A DNA stretch of 64,000 bases from Magnetovibrio sp. Lineage in GTDB: Bacteria; Pseudomonadota; Alphaproteobacteria; Rhodospirillales; Casp-alpha2. The notes beneath the pieces were generated by a model, which saw only the letters and a program-made list of their open reading frames with translations, did no database searches and was not told where the DNA came from. How positions within the stretch are numbered: the first letter of the stretch is position 1; each line of letters starts with the position of its first letter. Both the position numbers and the translations under genes were made by a program. Where the stretch lies: assembly GCA_002690705.1 (NCBI GenBank), contig NZFO01000008.1, forward strand, positions 61,252-125,251, read 5' to 3'. Shown in pieces: positions 54,271-62,440 of this stretch.

Positions 54271-55956
54271 ATGTTTAAAAGACATTTTCAAGTATGGCCG
54301 GAAGGCAGGTCTCACAGCCTGAAAAATGCTGCAAAGCAACCTGCTGCTAGCATCTACGACAATTTAAAGGCCGCTTCGAAACAACGTCCCGATCACGTAG
54401 CGATCCACTACTACGGCACCTCAATCACATATAGAGATCTGCACATCGACGTCGAAAACTTGGCCGGGTATCTGCAAAAAAACCTTGACGTCGGAAAAGG
54501 AGACCGGGTGCTGCTCGATATGCAAAACTCCCCACAATGGGTTGTTGGTTTTTATGCCATCCTTCGCGCCGAAGCAATTGTAGTCCCCGTCAACCCTATG
54601 AGTCAAAATACAGAGTTACGCCACCTTGTTCAGGATACAGGCGCCCAGATCACTTTGGTCGGCGCAGAGCGAATTCCTTATTATCAAATACTTCTAAAAG
54701 ATAATTTGATCCAAAATATCGTGGTTGCAGCCTACGGTGACGCCCTCTCAGAGCCGACTAATTTACGCCTCCCCGCTCTGGTTACAATGGTGATGCCGTG
54801 TCTTAACCATCCATGCCTGACTAGTTGGGAGTTTGCCCTCTCAAAAAAAATTTCGCCATCTTCGTTAACTATAGGTGCAGCGGATCCTGCAGCACTACCT
54901 TACAGCTCCGGAACAACTGGAAAGCCCAAAGGCTGTCTGCATACGCATCAGGGTATGAATGCCTCAATTTTTTCCTATACCAATTGGATGCCACAACCCA
55001 AGGACTCTATCACCTTGGTCAGTCTGCCACTTTTTCATGTTACAGCGCTTCAGAACGGCATGAACGTGCCTATTTTCACGGGTTCAACCATGGTGATCAT
55101 GACCCGTTGGGACTCAAGTGTCGCAGCACAATTAATCGAAGGCTATCGCGTTACTCATTGGAGGTTTATTACAGCAATGGCCATCGATTTTTTTTCTAAC
55201 CCTAAGCTGGCTAGTTTCAATCTCACGTCATTGACATCCATTGGTGGCGGCGGAGCACAAATGCCGCGGACACTCGCGACAAAGATTAAAAAGACTACTG
55301 GTCTTGACTACATTGAAGGATACGGTTTAACGGAGACTATGGCCGGAGTGATAATCAACCCGCCTGAGCGCCCAAAACCGCAATGTCTTGGTATCCCCGT
55401 TTTTGACGTTGATTGCCGCGTGATCGATCCCGAAAAGGGAACTATTAAGAGAGCCAAAGAGACCGGTGAGATAGTTCTTAACGCGCCACAACTTTTTCAA
55501 CGCTATTGGAATAACCCCCTGGCAACAGAGGCAGCATTTGTCAAAATCAAAGGGAAAAATTTTTTCAGAACTGGAGATCTTGGACATTTTGATGATGAGG
55601 GTTACATTTATTTTACAGATCGCTTAAAACGAATGATCAACGCGTCAGGCTACAAAGTATGGCCCGCAGAGGTCGAGGGGGTCATGCTTGCCCATTTGGA
55701 TATTCGTGAAATTTGTGTGATTTCGTCACCCCACTCCAAACGAGGCGAGACAGTCAAAGCAGTTATCATTCCATCAGGAACGAAGCCACCAAACCCTGCA
55801 GACATTAGTGAGTGGTGTCGGGAGCGGATGGCCGCTTATAAAGTTCCCAAAATTTTCACTTTCACTGATGAGCTACCGCGCTCTTCATCCGGCAAGGTGT
55901 TGTGGAGGGTTTTACAGGACCGCGAAAATAAAAAAATTAGAAATAGCGTAGGTTAG
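54271..55956 (+). CDS. long-chain-type acyl-CoA synthetase (AMP-binding enzyme)
   Basis: ANL-superfamily ligase of 561 residues that activates an acid to its CoA thioester through an adenylate. The P-loop PYSSGTTGKPKGCLHTHQG is near residue 210. Other motifs are TGLDYIEGYGLTETMAG near 345 (adenine site), RTGDLGHFDDEGYIYFTDRL near 430 and the hinge and catalytic lysine in RSSSGKVLWR at the C-terminus. It looks fully functional. The absence of a membrane segment and the large central domain fit medium- or long-chain or branched substrates. It is the second gene of a two-gene unit with the quinone oxidoreductase-like gene. Confidence 0.9.
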   Translation: MFKRHFQVWPEGRSHSLKNAAKQPAASIYDNLKAASKQRPDHVAIHYYGTSITYRDLHIDVENLAGYLQKNLDVGKGDRVLLDMQNSPQWVVGFYAILRAEAIVVPVNPMSQNTELRHLVQDTGAQITLVGAERIPYYQILLKDNLIQNIVVAAYGDALSEPTNLRLPALVTMVMPCLNHPCLTSWEFALSKKISPSSLTIGAADPAALPYSSGTTGKPKGCLHTHQGMNASIFSYTNWMPQPKDSITLVSLPLFHVTALQNGMNVPIFTGSTMVIMTRWDSSVAAQLIEGYRVTHWRFITAMAIDFFSNPKLASFNLTSLTSIGGGGAQMPRTLATKIKKTTGLDYIEGYGLTETMAGVIINPPERPKPQCLGIPVFDVDCRVIDPEKGTIKRAKETGEIVLNAPQLFQRYWNNPLATEAAFVKIKGKNFFRTGDLGHFDDEGYIYFTDRLKRMINASGYKVWPAEVEGVMLAHLDIREICVISSPHSKRGETVKAVIIPSGTKPPNPADISEWCRERMAAYKVPKIFTFTDELPRSSSGKVLWRVLQDRENKKIRNSVG

Positions 55957-56283
55957 AAATTAGCAAACCTATCATAAAAAAGTTCACCACCATGAACGTC
56001 AGTTTAATTGCCTGTTTGGACTTGAATAAACCTTGGAGTAGGTACTCAACCATTTTGTGTATAATGCGGGGAGGTACTTCAACATTTATGTGTTAAAAAT
56101 CCAGTAAATAAAATAGAAGCAACTCCATAAATAATTTATAGAGCCTAATTATTCAAAAAAGGCTGCTCTCTCTTAAATTATCAAGCAGACGAAACCTGAT
56201 ACTTGGAGATCGCAACGACAATACTGATTTATATTGCTGTGTAACAATAACCAATCGTTGCTTGCTGGGAGGAGTAACAATCG
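55957..56283. other. AT-rich intergenic region before the PanB-like gene
   Basis: About 330 bases with no gene. Near its right end GGGAGGAG precedes the leader frame at 56284. No strong hairpin is seen. Confidence 0.5.
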
Positions 56284-56325
56284 ATGAAGACTTTTAGGTT
56301 TACTAGAGGACACCATCATGACTAA
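56284..56325 (+). CDS. possible 13-residue leader peptide overlapping the PanB-like start
   Basis: ATG 56284 has an excellent ribosome site (GGGAGGAG, nine bases) and encodes MKTFRFTRGHHHD, stopping eight bases inside the next gene. The PanB-like gene has its own AGAGGA. The overlap suggests translational coupling or an attenuator-like leader; it could also be chance. Confidence 0.35.
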   Translation: MKTFRFTRGHHHD

Positions 56326-57211
56326 TCATTCAATTGGGGATGGGGACATTCCACCGCGGAACTCGGCAAGCAGAGGCTTAGTCCGCGGCATGACGTTCGG
56401 TGGGGAATACTCGGCCCGCAACTATACAGTCCGAGACCTCAGACAGCAAAAGGGAACTTGTATTCTAGCAGAAACTCTCCCATTCACGGTTGAGGAGGCG
56501 ATGGCTGCGGAGGAGGCCGGGATTGACACTATGAAAGTTCGCTTCAATCCGTGCGACCCCGCCACTGCCGTTGCGATCCGACGTGCCGCACCCAAGACAT
56601 TTATGGCATTTTCCGTGCCGTTGACTTCTGCAGCCACAAATGTCGAAGCTGTTAGACTCGGACTTCAGGCGATGGAACTTGGCGCCGACGCGATTATGTG
56701 TCAGTGGCCAAAGCGCTTTATCGAGTCCGCAGCTGAAGTGGGTATCCCCGTTCAAGGGCACGTTGGCCTCATCCCCAGAAAGAGCACATGGACCGGCGGC
56801 TTGCGGGCGGCTGGCAATACAATCGAACAGGCGCGCTGGGTTTTTGATGAAATTAAGGCGCTTGAAAATGCAGGAGCTTATGCCGTCGAGGTCGAGGTCA
56901 TTCCAGAAGATTTATTGATTGAGATCAGCAAACGCACCAACCTAATAACATCGTCAATTGGTGCAGGTAGGGGCGGCGATATTATCTTTCTTTTTGCGGA
57001 GGATATCCTCGGTAATCATCCACCGCCTCATCCGCGTCACTCTAAACAATATCGCAATATTCATCAAAAGCTAGCAAACGTCCAACGCGAGCGCGTAGCT
57101 GGCTTCCAAGATTTTATCAACGATGTCCGAGGAGGGGGGTTCCCAGAAACCAAACACACAATAAAAACACCTGATGGTCTAATTACTCAATTTTTAGATG
57201 GTCTGGATTAA
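56318..57211 (+). CDS. PanB-like protein (ketopantoate hydroxymethyltransferase fold) with altered active site
   Basis: A 297-residue TIM-barrel protein aligned by eye with PanB: TVRDLRQQKG (37-46), EEAGIDTMKV (65-74), GIPVQGHVGLIP (142-153), ALENAGAYAVEVEVIPEDL (181-199) and TSSIGAGRGGD (211-221). Compared with true PanB, the Mg ligand in VGDS is replaced (MKVRFN), the second ligand in ADLPF is replaced (AFSVPL), and the KIEGG segment reads MCQWP. The general-base-like glutamate (Glu193) is kept. So it should not be a normal ketopantoate hydroxymethyltransferase; it may be a PEP-mutase-superfamily enzyme with a new reaction. ATG 56318 has AGAGGA upstream. It stands alone, downstream of the acyl-CoA synthetase unit. 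Confidence 0.75.
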   Translation: MTNHSIGDGDIPPRNSASRGLVRGMTFGGEYSARNYTVRDLRQQKGTCILAETLPFTVEEAMAAEEAGIDTMKVRFNPCDPATAVAIRRAAPKTFMAFSVPLTSAATNVEAVRLGLQAMELGADAIMCQWPKRFIESAAEVGIPVQGHVGLIPRKSTWTGGLRAAGNTIEQARWVFDEIKALENAGAYAVEVEVIPEDLLIEISKRTNLITSSIGAGRGGDIIFLFAEDILGNHPPPHPRHSKQYRNIHQKLANVQRERVAGFQDFINDVRGGGFPETKHTIKTPDGLITQFLDGLD

Positions 57212-57249
57212 AGTCTGCAAGACAGGCTGAACTATTTGACTAAAAACTA

Positions 57250-57954
57250 TTACCTAGGTTGAAATTCAATATTTCGAACCCGTGCTAAATTTGTCGTACC
57301 TGTGTCATCACTATCAGCACTCAGGGATACATGACTAACCTTAGCCGGTTTGCTCCCGAAAATACGTTTATGGTCTGCAACAATATCTTGGGTCTCGCTC
57401 ACCCAAACCCCGATGGGGGAGGCGTCATTTTGACTTATAATCATAAAGTGAATAGAACCAAAATGCGGGCTTTTAACAAAGTCGCCGATATCTCCAGCCC
57501 CCCCCCAAATGTAGGAGAGAACGCGGCCGGGCGCGTCACTTCCTCGGATTGTCTCGATAATTGGCCGTAACATTCTCTCCGGAAAAGATGCCGTTCGTGC
57601 GTCATACGGAAACCCTACATATAAAGCGACCGGGCGATCATCAAGACCTTGTTTTGCAAGATTAGATTTTTCAACTGGCCCTTGAATCTGCCACTCCCAT
57701 TTCAATACCGGTGAGTCCGACAGATTTACCGAAACAGATTTGGCAATCATCGACACACTTTTGTCCGTCACAATTTCAGTGCAATTTATTCCGCAGCCAG
57801 AGAACCGGTTAGGTTCCTTTCCGTCAAAGGTGATTTCGACCCAACCTTGCGTTTTCAGCTCGGGTGCGAGGGTGATATCCGCACCATCCAAAGAAAGACC
57901 AAAAAAAGATACGAGCCAGATTGTCACGAAAAATCCACGCTCGACTGACTTCAC
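57250..57954 (-). CDS. DUF3047 domain protein, exported
   Basis: A 234-residue protein with a signal peptide (MKSVERGFFVTIWLVSFFGL, cleavage near LDGAD). The rest matches DUF3047: a central VLKWEWQIQGPVEKSNLAKQ with GLDDRPVALYVGF, then YIWGGAGDIGDFVKSPHFGS, and the end VADHKRIFGSKPAKVSHVSL. The fold is a jelly-roll-like sandwich, the function unknown. It is a single gene convergent with the PanB-like gene. Confidence 0.78.
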   Translation of the reverse strand: MKSVERGFFVTIWLVSFFGLSLDGADITLAPELKTQGWVEITFDGKEPNRFSGCGINCTEIVTDKSVSMIAKSVSVNLSDSPVLKWEWQIQGPVEKSNLAKQGLDDRPVALYVGFPYDARTASFPERMLRPIIETIRGSDAPGRVLSYIWGGAGDIGDFVKSPHFGSIHFMIISQNDASPIGVWVSETQDIVADHKRIFGSKPAKVSHVSLSADSDDTGTTNLARVRNIEFQPR

Positions 57955-58235
57955 ATTGCTTTCCTAAATACTGCGCTCTGTATCTTAAGCGGGATAAAAC
58001 GCTGTAGACTTGTACTAAACTAATTTATTTTAAGGGCACTAAAAAGTACAAAATATACAACATTATGAGGGGTCTCCATGCACCGCCAGATCTATGTTCA
58101 CGGCTGGCAGCCTATCAGGGAGTGTTTAATATGCGAAAAATATACGCACTAAACCGGGGACAGGTTGGTAGAAAATTAAATGGATTTGAGGCTATAACAC
58201 ATGTACTTATGGTTGACAGGATTTTATTTATGACC
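57955..58235. other. intergenic region without a gene
   Basis: About 280 bases between the DUF3047 and DUF1826 genes. A 77-codon plus-strand frame begins at 58065 and runs into the DUF1826 gene; its translation is not protein-like and I do not accept it. Confidence 0.4.
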
Positions 58236-58871
58236 TTACTCACTGTAATGGTTCTCCCTAACCCAAAGGTCTGGAGACACGACTGTTTCTTGATTTAAAC
58301 ATAGGAGTAGCCTCACCTCTCCGGTGCCAGCAATCGGGGGAGAGCGATGAACCACCCCACCATATTTGTGACCGGCACTGCTACCCGAAAACATAGCAAC
58401 GTCATTTAGTCCAAGGCGCTCAAGCGGACCTTTAAAATACTTTTGTTTACCAAGAGCCTCGTCAGCATAGGTCTCTCTAACCCATTCAGTTGTGGGGCCA
58501 AGGTACGTCGTCAGTAATCGCGCCCTCACACTGTCACGGTGGAACTTCCAGCAAGCATCGCCATCGATCCGCTCGAGCCTAACATCAACTAAATCGCTGA
58601 AGGTCGTCTCAGCGAATACTTCTACTAAATCGCAAATATCGCGAATAAAAAGTCCGCGCACAGCGCCGGCTCTCAAACCGCATTCATCAAATGCCAACTC
58701 AAGGGCAAGCTGCGTGTCGCGCGGAGAAATTAAAAGACGGAATTCCGGAAATGCCGATGTAATCGCCTGTTTAATCCAAGAGTGAAGGTCTTTAGAAAGT
58801 GATCGCTGCCAAATTACGAGCTCAACATCAGGTTTATTAAAATCAGTAAACCCACTTTTACTCTCACACAT
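58236..58871 (-). CDS. DUF1826 domain protein, probably zinc-regulated
   Basis: A 211-residue cytoplasmic protein matching DUF1826: near the start VELVIWQRSLSKDLHSW (residues about 17-33), then WKFHRDSVRARLLTTYLGPTTEW (about 113-135) and VVHRSPPIAGTGEVRLLLCL (about 178-197), with conserved His and Arg that could bind a metal or phosphate. DUF1826 genes are frequently found in Zur regulons beside zinc genes; here a Zur-like box lies 106 bases upstream. Its biochemical role is unknown; a part in the zinc-starvation response is the best guess. Confidence 0.8.
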   Translation of the reverse strand: MCESKSGFTDFNKPDVELVIWQRSLSKDLHSWIKQAITSAFPEFRLLISPRDTQLALELAFDECGLRAGAVRGLFIRDICDLVEVFAETTFSDLVDVRLERIDGDACWKFHRDSVRARLLTTYLGPTTEWVRETYADEALGKQKYFKGPLERLGLNDVAMFSGSSAGHKYGGVVHRSPPIAGTGEVRLLLCLNQETVVSPDLWVRENHYSE

Positions 58872-58976
58872 TCTTACTACGTTCGGTTCGATATCACTTC
58901 TCCAAAAAGAACAAATTTTTCGGATGTGGCCATTCGCATAGGAGATGGCATCACGTATTGCACTTGAACTATGTAT

Positions 58977-58989
58977 GTTATATTATAAC
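58977..58989. promoter_or_regulatory. Zur-like operator upstream of the DUF1826 gene
   Basis: GTTATATTATAAC, identical over all 13 bases to the site upstream of znuCBA at 22356. It lies 106 bases before the DUF1826 start (minus strand) and about 300 before the plus-strand small gene at 59291. Confidence 0.75.
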
Positions 58990-59290
58990 GTTGCTGTCTA
59001 TACATTTTATAACCACTAGGAGCCATAGTTTTATGGTGTGTGATACATGAGCGGAACGAGTAATTGCTGAGTTAAGGTTGAGGGTTTCTCTTGTTCTTTT
59101 TTTATAAAAAGCGCCAACCCAAGCATTATTGAATTTGCATAAAATTCATCCGAGTTCATCTACAAGTTTTTGAAAGAGTTAATAAAGAGACGAGCGGTAC
59201 TAAAATACAACTTTACTGGAGCAGCCCGGGGATAACCGTAACGTTCTTCTAAATACTAGGTGAGTTTGCACAAAAAAAGGTGATTAAGAG

Positions 59291-59632
59291 ATGACTGCAG
59301 TTGGCAACACAATACAAACACTGGACACTGAAAATTCGGAAGCCGATCCTTGGGGTTTAATAAAGTCTTTCGCTCTTAAACCACCGGCCGGTAAATTAAA
59401 ATCCGATTATATTTTTGTTCTTTGGAGGCTTAGCCACCGCTGTAGAAACACCCCCGAAGCAGCCCAGAAGGTTCTTGATCAGTATGGTTCAGTAATGGCT
59501 GCGTCTGAGTCAGGTTGGGTTAAGGAGTTGCTGGGGTTGTTCTCCCGTTCTGCAGAGGAAAAACCACATATTATCCCTGCAAATCATCACACACGGGGTC
59601 GATCCAGAATGGCCACGCAACAGCATTTTTAA
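59291..59632 (+). CDS. small hypothetical protein
   Basis: A 113-codon frame from ATG 59291, which has only AAGAG directly before it. Translation begins MTAVGNTIQTLDTENSEADP and has a plausible helical middle (VLWRLSHRCRNTPEAAQKVL, then DQYGSVMAASESGW) and a disordered basic tail. I do not recognise it. The composition is protein-like and no other gene fits the stretch, so it is moderately likely to be real. Confidence 0.4.
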   Translation: MTAVGNTIQTLDTENSEADPWGLIKSFALKPPAGKLKSDYIFVLWRLSHRCRNTPEAAQKVLDQYGSVMAASESGWVKELLGLFSRSAEEKPHIIPANHHTRGRSRMATQQHF

Positions 59633-59816
59633 CACGGGTAAAGCTTTAATTAGGGATTATAAATCGATTTCAAGCCTGACAAATCAACGAGGCCACCAAC
59701 GGAGAGCAAACTCCTTACTAATCGAACACTCGAATGTCGGTTAAAAGTTGTCCATGATCGGCGACTTTCTTGATTTAAAGGTAAAGCGGGAAACTATTGG
59801 ATTAATAATGATAACA

Positions 59817-59848
59817 CAGCCTAATACACTTACAGCCTAATACACTTA
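59817..59848 (+). repeat. exact tandem duplication of 16 bp upstream of the porin
   Basis: CAGCCTAATACACTTA occurs twice without a gap, 70 bases before the porin leader. It may double an operator or be a slippage product. Confidence 0.6.
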
Positions 59849-59917
59849 TTGACGGTTGGATTTTGTGCCGAAATGTTACGAATTAGTAAAAATACACCAG
59901 ACTACAAGAGGAAAAAT

Positions 59918-59952
59918 ATGAAAAAATATTATCATTCTGCCCGTTTTTTATG
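59918..59952 (+). other. apparent frameshift in the porin signal peptide (T6 tract)
   Basis: ATG 59918 has the good site AGAGGA and begins MKKYYHSARF, a signal-peptide n-region, but is out of frame with the porin. Adding one T to the six-T run at 59944-59949 would join it to FMAVFLLFAAALPAVAQ and give a normal 26-residue signal peptide. Confidence 0.7.
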
Positions 59953-61101
59953 GCCGTTTTTCTTTTATTTGCCGCCGCACTTCCAGCGGTAGCACAGAGT
60001 GATCCGACGCCTCAACAGCTAATGAAAATGATTGAAGCACAGCAACGACAACTAGACGCGATGAAGACTGCGCTTAAAAAAGCTCAAGACGTCGCTGATA
60101 CCGCGGTAAATAAAGCTGATGCAGCAGCTAAAACTGTTCCCGGTTTGCCGAATGGATTTGAGTTTGGGGGAGCGTTAGAGATAGAAACGACACAAAGTGA
60201 GACATACGCTGGTGTCGACAGCTCAGATGTTACGCTAGCTAAGGTGGAAGCTTATTTTGATGCTCAACCCAACGAGTATTTGTCTACTCACTTTCAAATA
60301 ATTTATGAAGATGATGGTACCGAGACCATCGCCCTTGATGAAGCGTATGCGATTATTGGCAATACTGACGAAGTGCCAATGTACCTGCAGGCTGGGAAAT
60401 GGGCCGTACCATTTGGTGGGTTTGACACGTCCATGAACACGGATCCTCTAACAAAAACACTCGGTGAAACCGCAGAGGCCGCTCTCTTGGTTGGCTATTC
60501 AAAGAACGGCTTTACCTTTGAGGGGTATGGTTATAATGGAGATACGCAACAGGACGGTGATGAAGATGAAATTGATCAGTTTGGTTTTCAAGGAAGCTAT
60601 GAAACTGAGATGGATGGAACCACCGTTTCTATTGGCGCTGGTTATCTGTCAAATATTGCAGACTCAGGCACTATCACGGATAACGTGACAGGCGGCACTG
60701 CTTTAGATGACTATATACCCGGCTGGGAAGTTCACGGAACCCTGACTCGGGGACCACTCGTAATTTATGGTGGTTACATGACGGCCAAGGACTCATTCGC
60801 ATCAGGCGAGCTTGCTTTTAATAGCCAAGGAGCACAACCTGCTGCGTGGAACCTTGAGGCCGCTTATGTTACCGAGCTAATGGGTAAAGAGACAACATTT
60901 GCGGCAACGGTGCAGGGTAGTGATGAAGCTTTTGCTCTTAGCATGCCAGAGACCAGATACGGCGGCGCAGTCACAGTTCAGTTGATCTCCAACTACTTTG
61001 CAACTTTCGAATATCTGCATGACGAAGATTATAGCACGTCAGACGGCGGAACCGGAGATGACGGTCATACCGCAACGTTCAAATTAGCGGCTGAGTTTTA
61101 A
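59950..61101 (+). CDS. LbtU-like outer-membrane porin (5' end frameshifted)
   Basis: Outer-membrane beta-barrel of 383 residues as read from ATG 59950, which has no ribosome site; the real start is probably 59918 with a lost base (see the frameshift entry). After AVAQS comes a coiled-coil stalk (QLMKMIEAQQRQLDAMKTAL, KKAQDVADTAVNKADAAAK) and then a barrel with many alternating strands. These include FEFGGALEIETTQSETY, YLQAGKWAVPFGGFDTSMNT and the terminal ATFKLAAEF, which ends in an aromatic residue as barrels do. The layout fits the LbtU family, first known as a siderophore porin of Legionella. In this window it lies between a Zur-regulated gene and a metal importer, so uptake of a metal complex is plausible. 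Confidence 0.78.
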   Translation: MAVFLLFAAALPAVAQSDPTPQQLMKMIEAQQRQLDAMKTALKKAQDVADTAVNKADAAAKTVPGLPNGFEFGGALEIETTQSETYAGVDSSDVTLAKVEAYFDAQPNEYLSTHFQIIYEDDGTETIALDEAYAIIGNTDEVPMYLQAGKWAVPFGGFDTSMNTDPLTKTLGETAEAALLVGYSKNGFTFEGYGYNGDTQQDGDEDEIDQFGFQGSYETEMDGTTVSIGAGYLSNIADSGTITDNVTGGTALDDYIPGWEVHGTLTRGPLVIYGGYMTAKDSFASGELAFNSQGAQPAAWNLEAAYVTELMGKETTFAATVQGSDEAFALSMPETRYGGAVTVQLISNYFATFEYLHDEDYSTSDGGTGDDGHTATFKLAAEF

Positions 61102-61149
61102 TTACAAAATTTATGTTTGCCCCCGGGGTGCGGGGATACTTCTTGGAGA

Positions 61150-61202
61150 GCCGTAAATGAATTTTTTAACATAACCATAATTCATTTACGGCCTCATTTT
61201 TA
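61150..61202 (+). terminator. Rho-independent terminator after the porin
   Basis: GCCGTAAATGAATT pairs perfectly over 14 bp with AATTCATTTACGGC (61179-61192), followed by CTCATTTTTA. It separates the porin from the riboswitch unit. Confidence 0.85.
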
Positions 61203-61288
61203 GCCTTCTAATAATACCACTATTGAACTTAAAGCTTAAGCTAATGGTTGAATATTGACTTATGCAGGATGTTAGAGTTTACTATGAT

Positions 61289-61495
61289 TGTTTGGTAGCC
61301 AGAAGCCAAAGGCTAAGGCTGTTAAAGGGAATCCGGTGCGTCTTACCCATCAGGGGCCAAATCCGGAGCTGTACCCGCATCTGTATGTGTTAGGGGTGCT
61401 CGAAAAACGCCACCGAGGATGAACTTGGGAAGGCGAGCACATTCAACCCAGTAATCGCAAGCCAGAATACCTGCCAAGCGACTTTAAACTCTTTA
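61289..61495 (+). ncRNA. cobalamin (B12) riboswitch
   Basis: The conserved pieces appear in order: TTGGTAGCC, then GTTAAAGGGAATCCGGTGCG, ATCCGGAGCTGTACCCGCAT, CTGTA, CGCCACCGAGGAT (the B12-box region), TTGGGAAGGCG, and finally AAGCCAGAATACCTGCC. Spacing fits the AdoCbl class. Genes behind such switches are turned off when B12 is plentiful, and they usually encode B12 synthesis, B12 uptake or cobalt uptake. Here the 52-residue membrane peptide follows nine bases later, then a Znu-like ABC importer. Confidence 0.92.
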
Positions 61496-61504
61496 AAAGG
61501 GCGG

Positions 61505-61663
61505 GTGTCCCTGACGGAGATGAATTTGGCTTTAAAAAATATTTTGGCTCAGCGCCACACCTACTTAAGTTTAACATGCACGAGTACACTGCACCACCTA
61601 ATTATGGCTTGGATTGCATGTGTCGGGCTTTGGACAATCATTTTTGCGGCTTTTGGTGTATAA
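61505..61663 (+). CDS. 52-residue single-span membrane peptide behind the riboswitch
   Basis: Reading from GTG 61505 (AAAGGGCG just before; ATG 61520 is in frame but has GGAG directly against it) gives 52 residues. The N-terminal half is polar and ends with TSTLHH; one hydrophobic helix follows (LIMAWIACVGLWTIIFAAFG) and the protein stops with GV. It lies between the cobalamin riboswitch and the ABC ATPase gene, 15 bases before it. Small membrane proteins accompany cobalt transporters such as CbtAB and CbiMN, but this one matches none that I know. The paired histidines at the membrane edge could take part in metal handover; this is speculation. Confidence 0.6.
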   Translation: MSLTEMNLALKNILAQRHTYLSLTCTSTLHHLIMAWIACVGLWTIIFAAFGV

Positions 61664-61678
61664 AATCACCATCATAAA

Positions 61679-62440
61679 ATGACTCAGCCAACTTTGCTCT
61701 CCACCACGGAACTCTCTATCGGTTATAATAACATTTGCGTTGCATCGAATGTTACTCTCACGTTAGCAGGCGGCGATGTCCTAGCGGTTGTTGGTCATAA
61801 CGGCTCGGGAAAATCTACACTTATTAAGACATTGTTGAGAGCATTGCCTCCTATCAAAGGTGAGCTAAACTGGCCTAATGGTCGGCCAGAACCTATCGCA
61901 TATCTGGGGCAGCGCACTGACTTTGACAGTCAGTTTCCCATTCGAGTGAGTGATTTAGCAGCAATGGGGGCATGGCCTAAACTAGGGTTCTTTCATAAGA
62001 TTGATGATGAATGTCGAACCCGTATTTCAGCCGCACTGCATCGGACTGGAACCTCGGAAATTGCAAATATGCCCCTCAATAAGCTCTCAGAAGGGCAACT
62101 TCAAAGGACATTATTTGCACGAACCATGGTGCAAAACGCACCGCTTATCCTGCTAGATGAACCCTTTACAGCGATCGACCAAGATACCGAGACAGAACTG
62201 CTAAGCTTGATTGGCGACTGGGCAACCGAGGGCCGCGCCGTAATTTTAGTCCTACACGACCTCTCTGCGGTTTTAAAATATTGTAATCTTGCGCTTCTGC
62301 TTGGCGACGGTCAGGCGCTATTTGGAAACCCTCGAGAAATATTGGCCCCCCGCAATTTAATTCGTCATAAATACCTATCTAAAAGCCGAGTGGATTGGAT
62401 GCATGACATGTATGCACAAGGAGGCGGTAAAATTGTTTGA
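61679..62440 (+). CDS. metal ABC transporter ATPase, riboswitch-controlled paralogue of ZnuC
   Basis: ATPase of 253 residues. Walker A is VVGHNGSGKSTLIK, the Q-loop AYLGQRTDFDSQF, the signature LSEGQLQRTLFAR (normal Gly replaced by Glu, as happens in the family), Walker B LILLDEPFTAID and the H-loop LVLHDLSAVL. It resembles ZnuC at 21336 (for example the QxxFDxxFP-like stretch and WxxLG after it) but lacks the Cys-rich tail. It starts at ATG 61679 with no clear ribosome site, so it may depend on translation of the small peptide before it. The permease gene begins inside its end. Confidence 0.88.
   Translation: MTQPTLLSTTELSIGYNNICVASNVTLTLAGGDVLAVVGHNGSGKSTLIKTLLRALPPIKGELNWPNGRPEPIAYLGQRTDFDSQFPIRVSDLAAMGAWPKLGFFHKIDDECRTRISAALHRTGTSEIANMPLNKLSEGQLQRTLFARTMVQNAPLILLDEPFTAIDQDTETELLSLIGDWATEGRAVILVLHDLSAVLKYCNLALLLGDGQALFGNPREILAPRNLIRHKYLSKSRVDWMHDMYAQGGGKIV

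Noticed and set aside
56318..57211. Genuine panB paired with panC at 28436
   Set aside because: Both metal-binding aspartates and the KIEGG segment are missing.
58065..58298. A 77-codon plus-strand gene between DUF3047 and DUF1826
   Set aside because: Its end overlaps the real DUF1826 gene antisense, there is no ribosome site, and the translation looks random.
61505..61663. CbtB-type cobalt transporter subunit
   Set aside because: Similar size and one helix, but the characteristic C-terminal His-rich motif of CbtB is absent and no CbtA follows.
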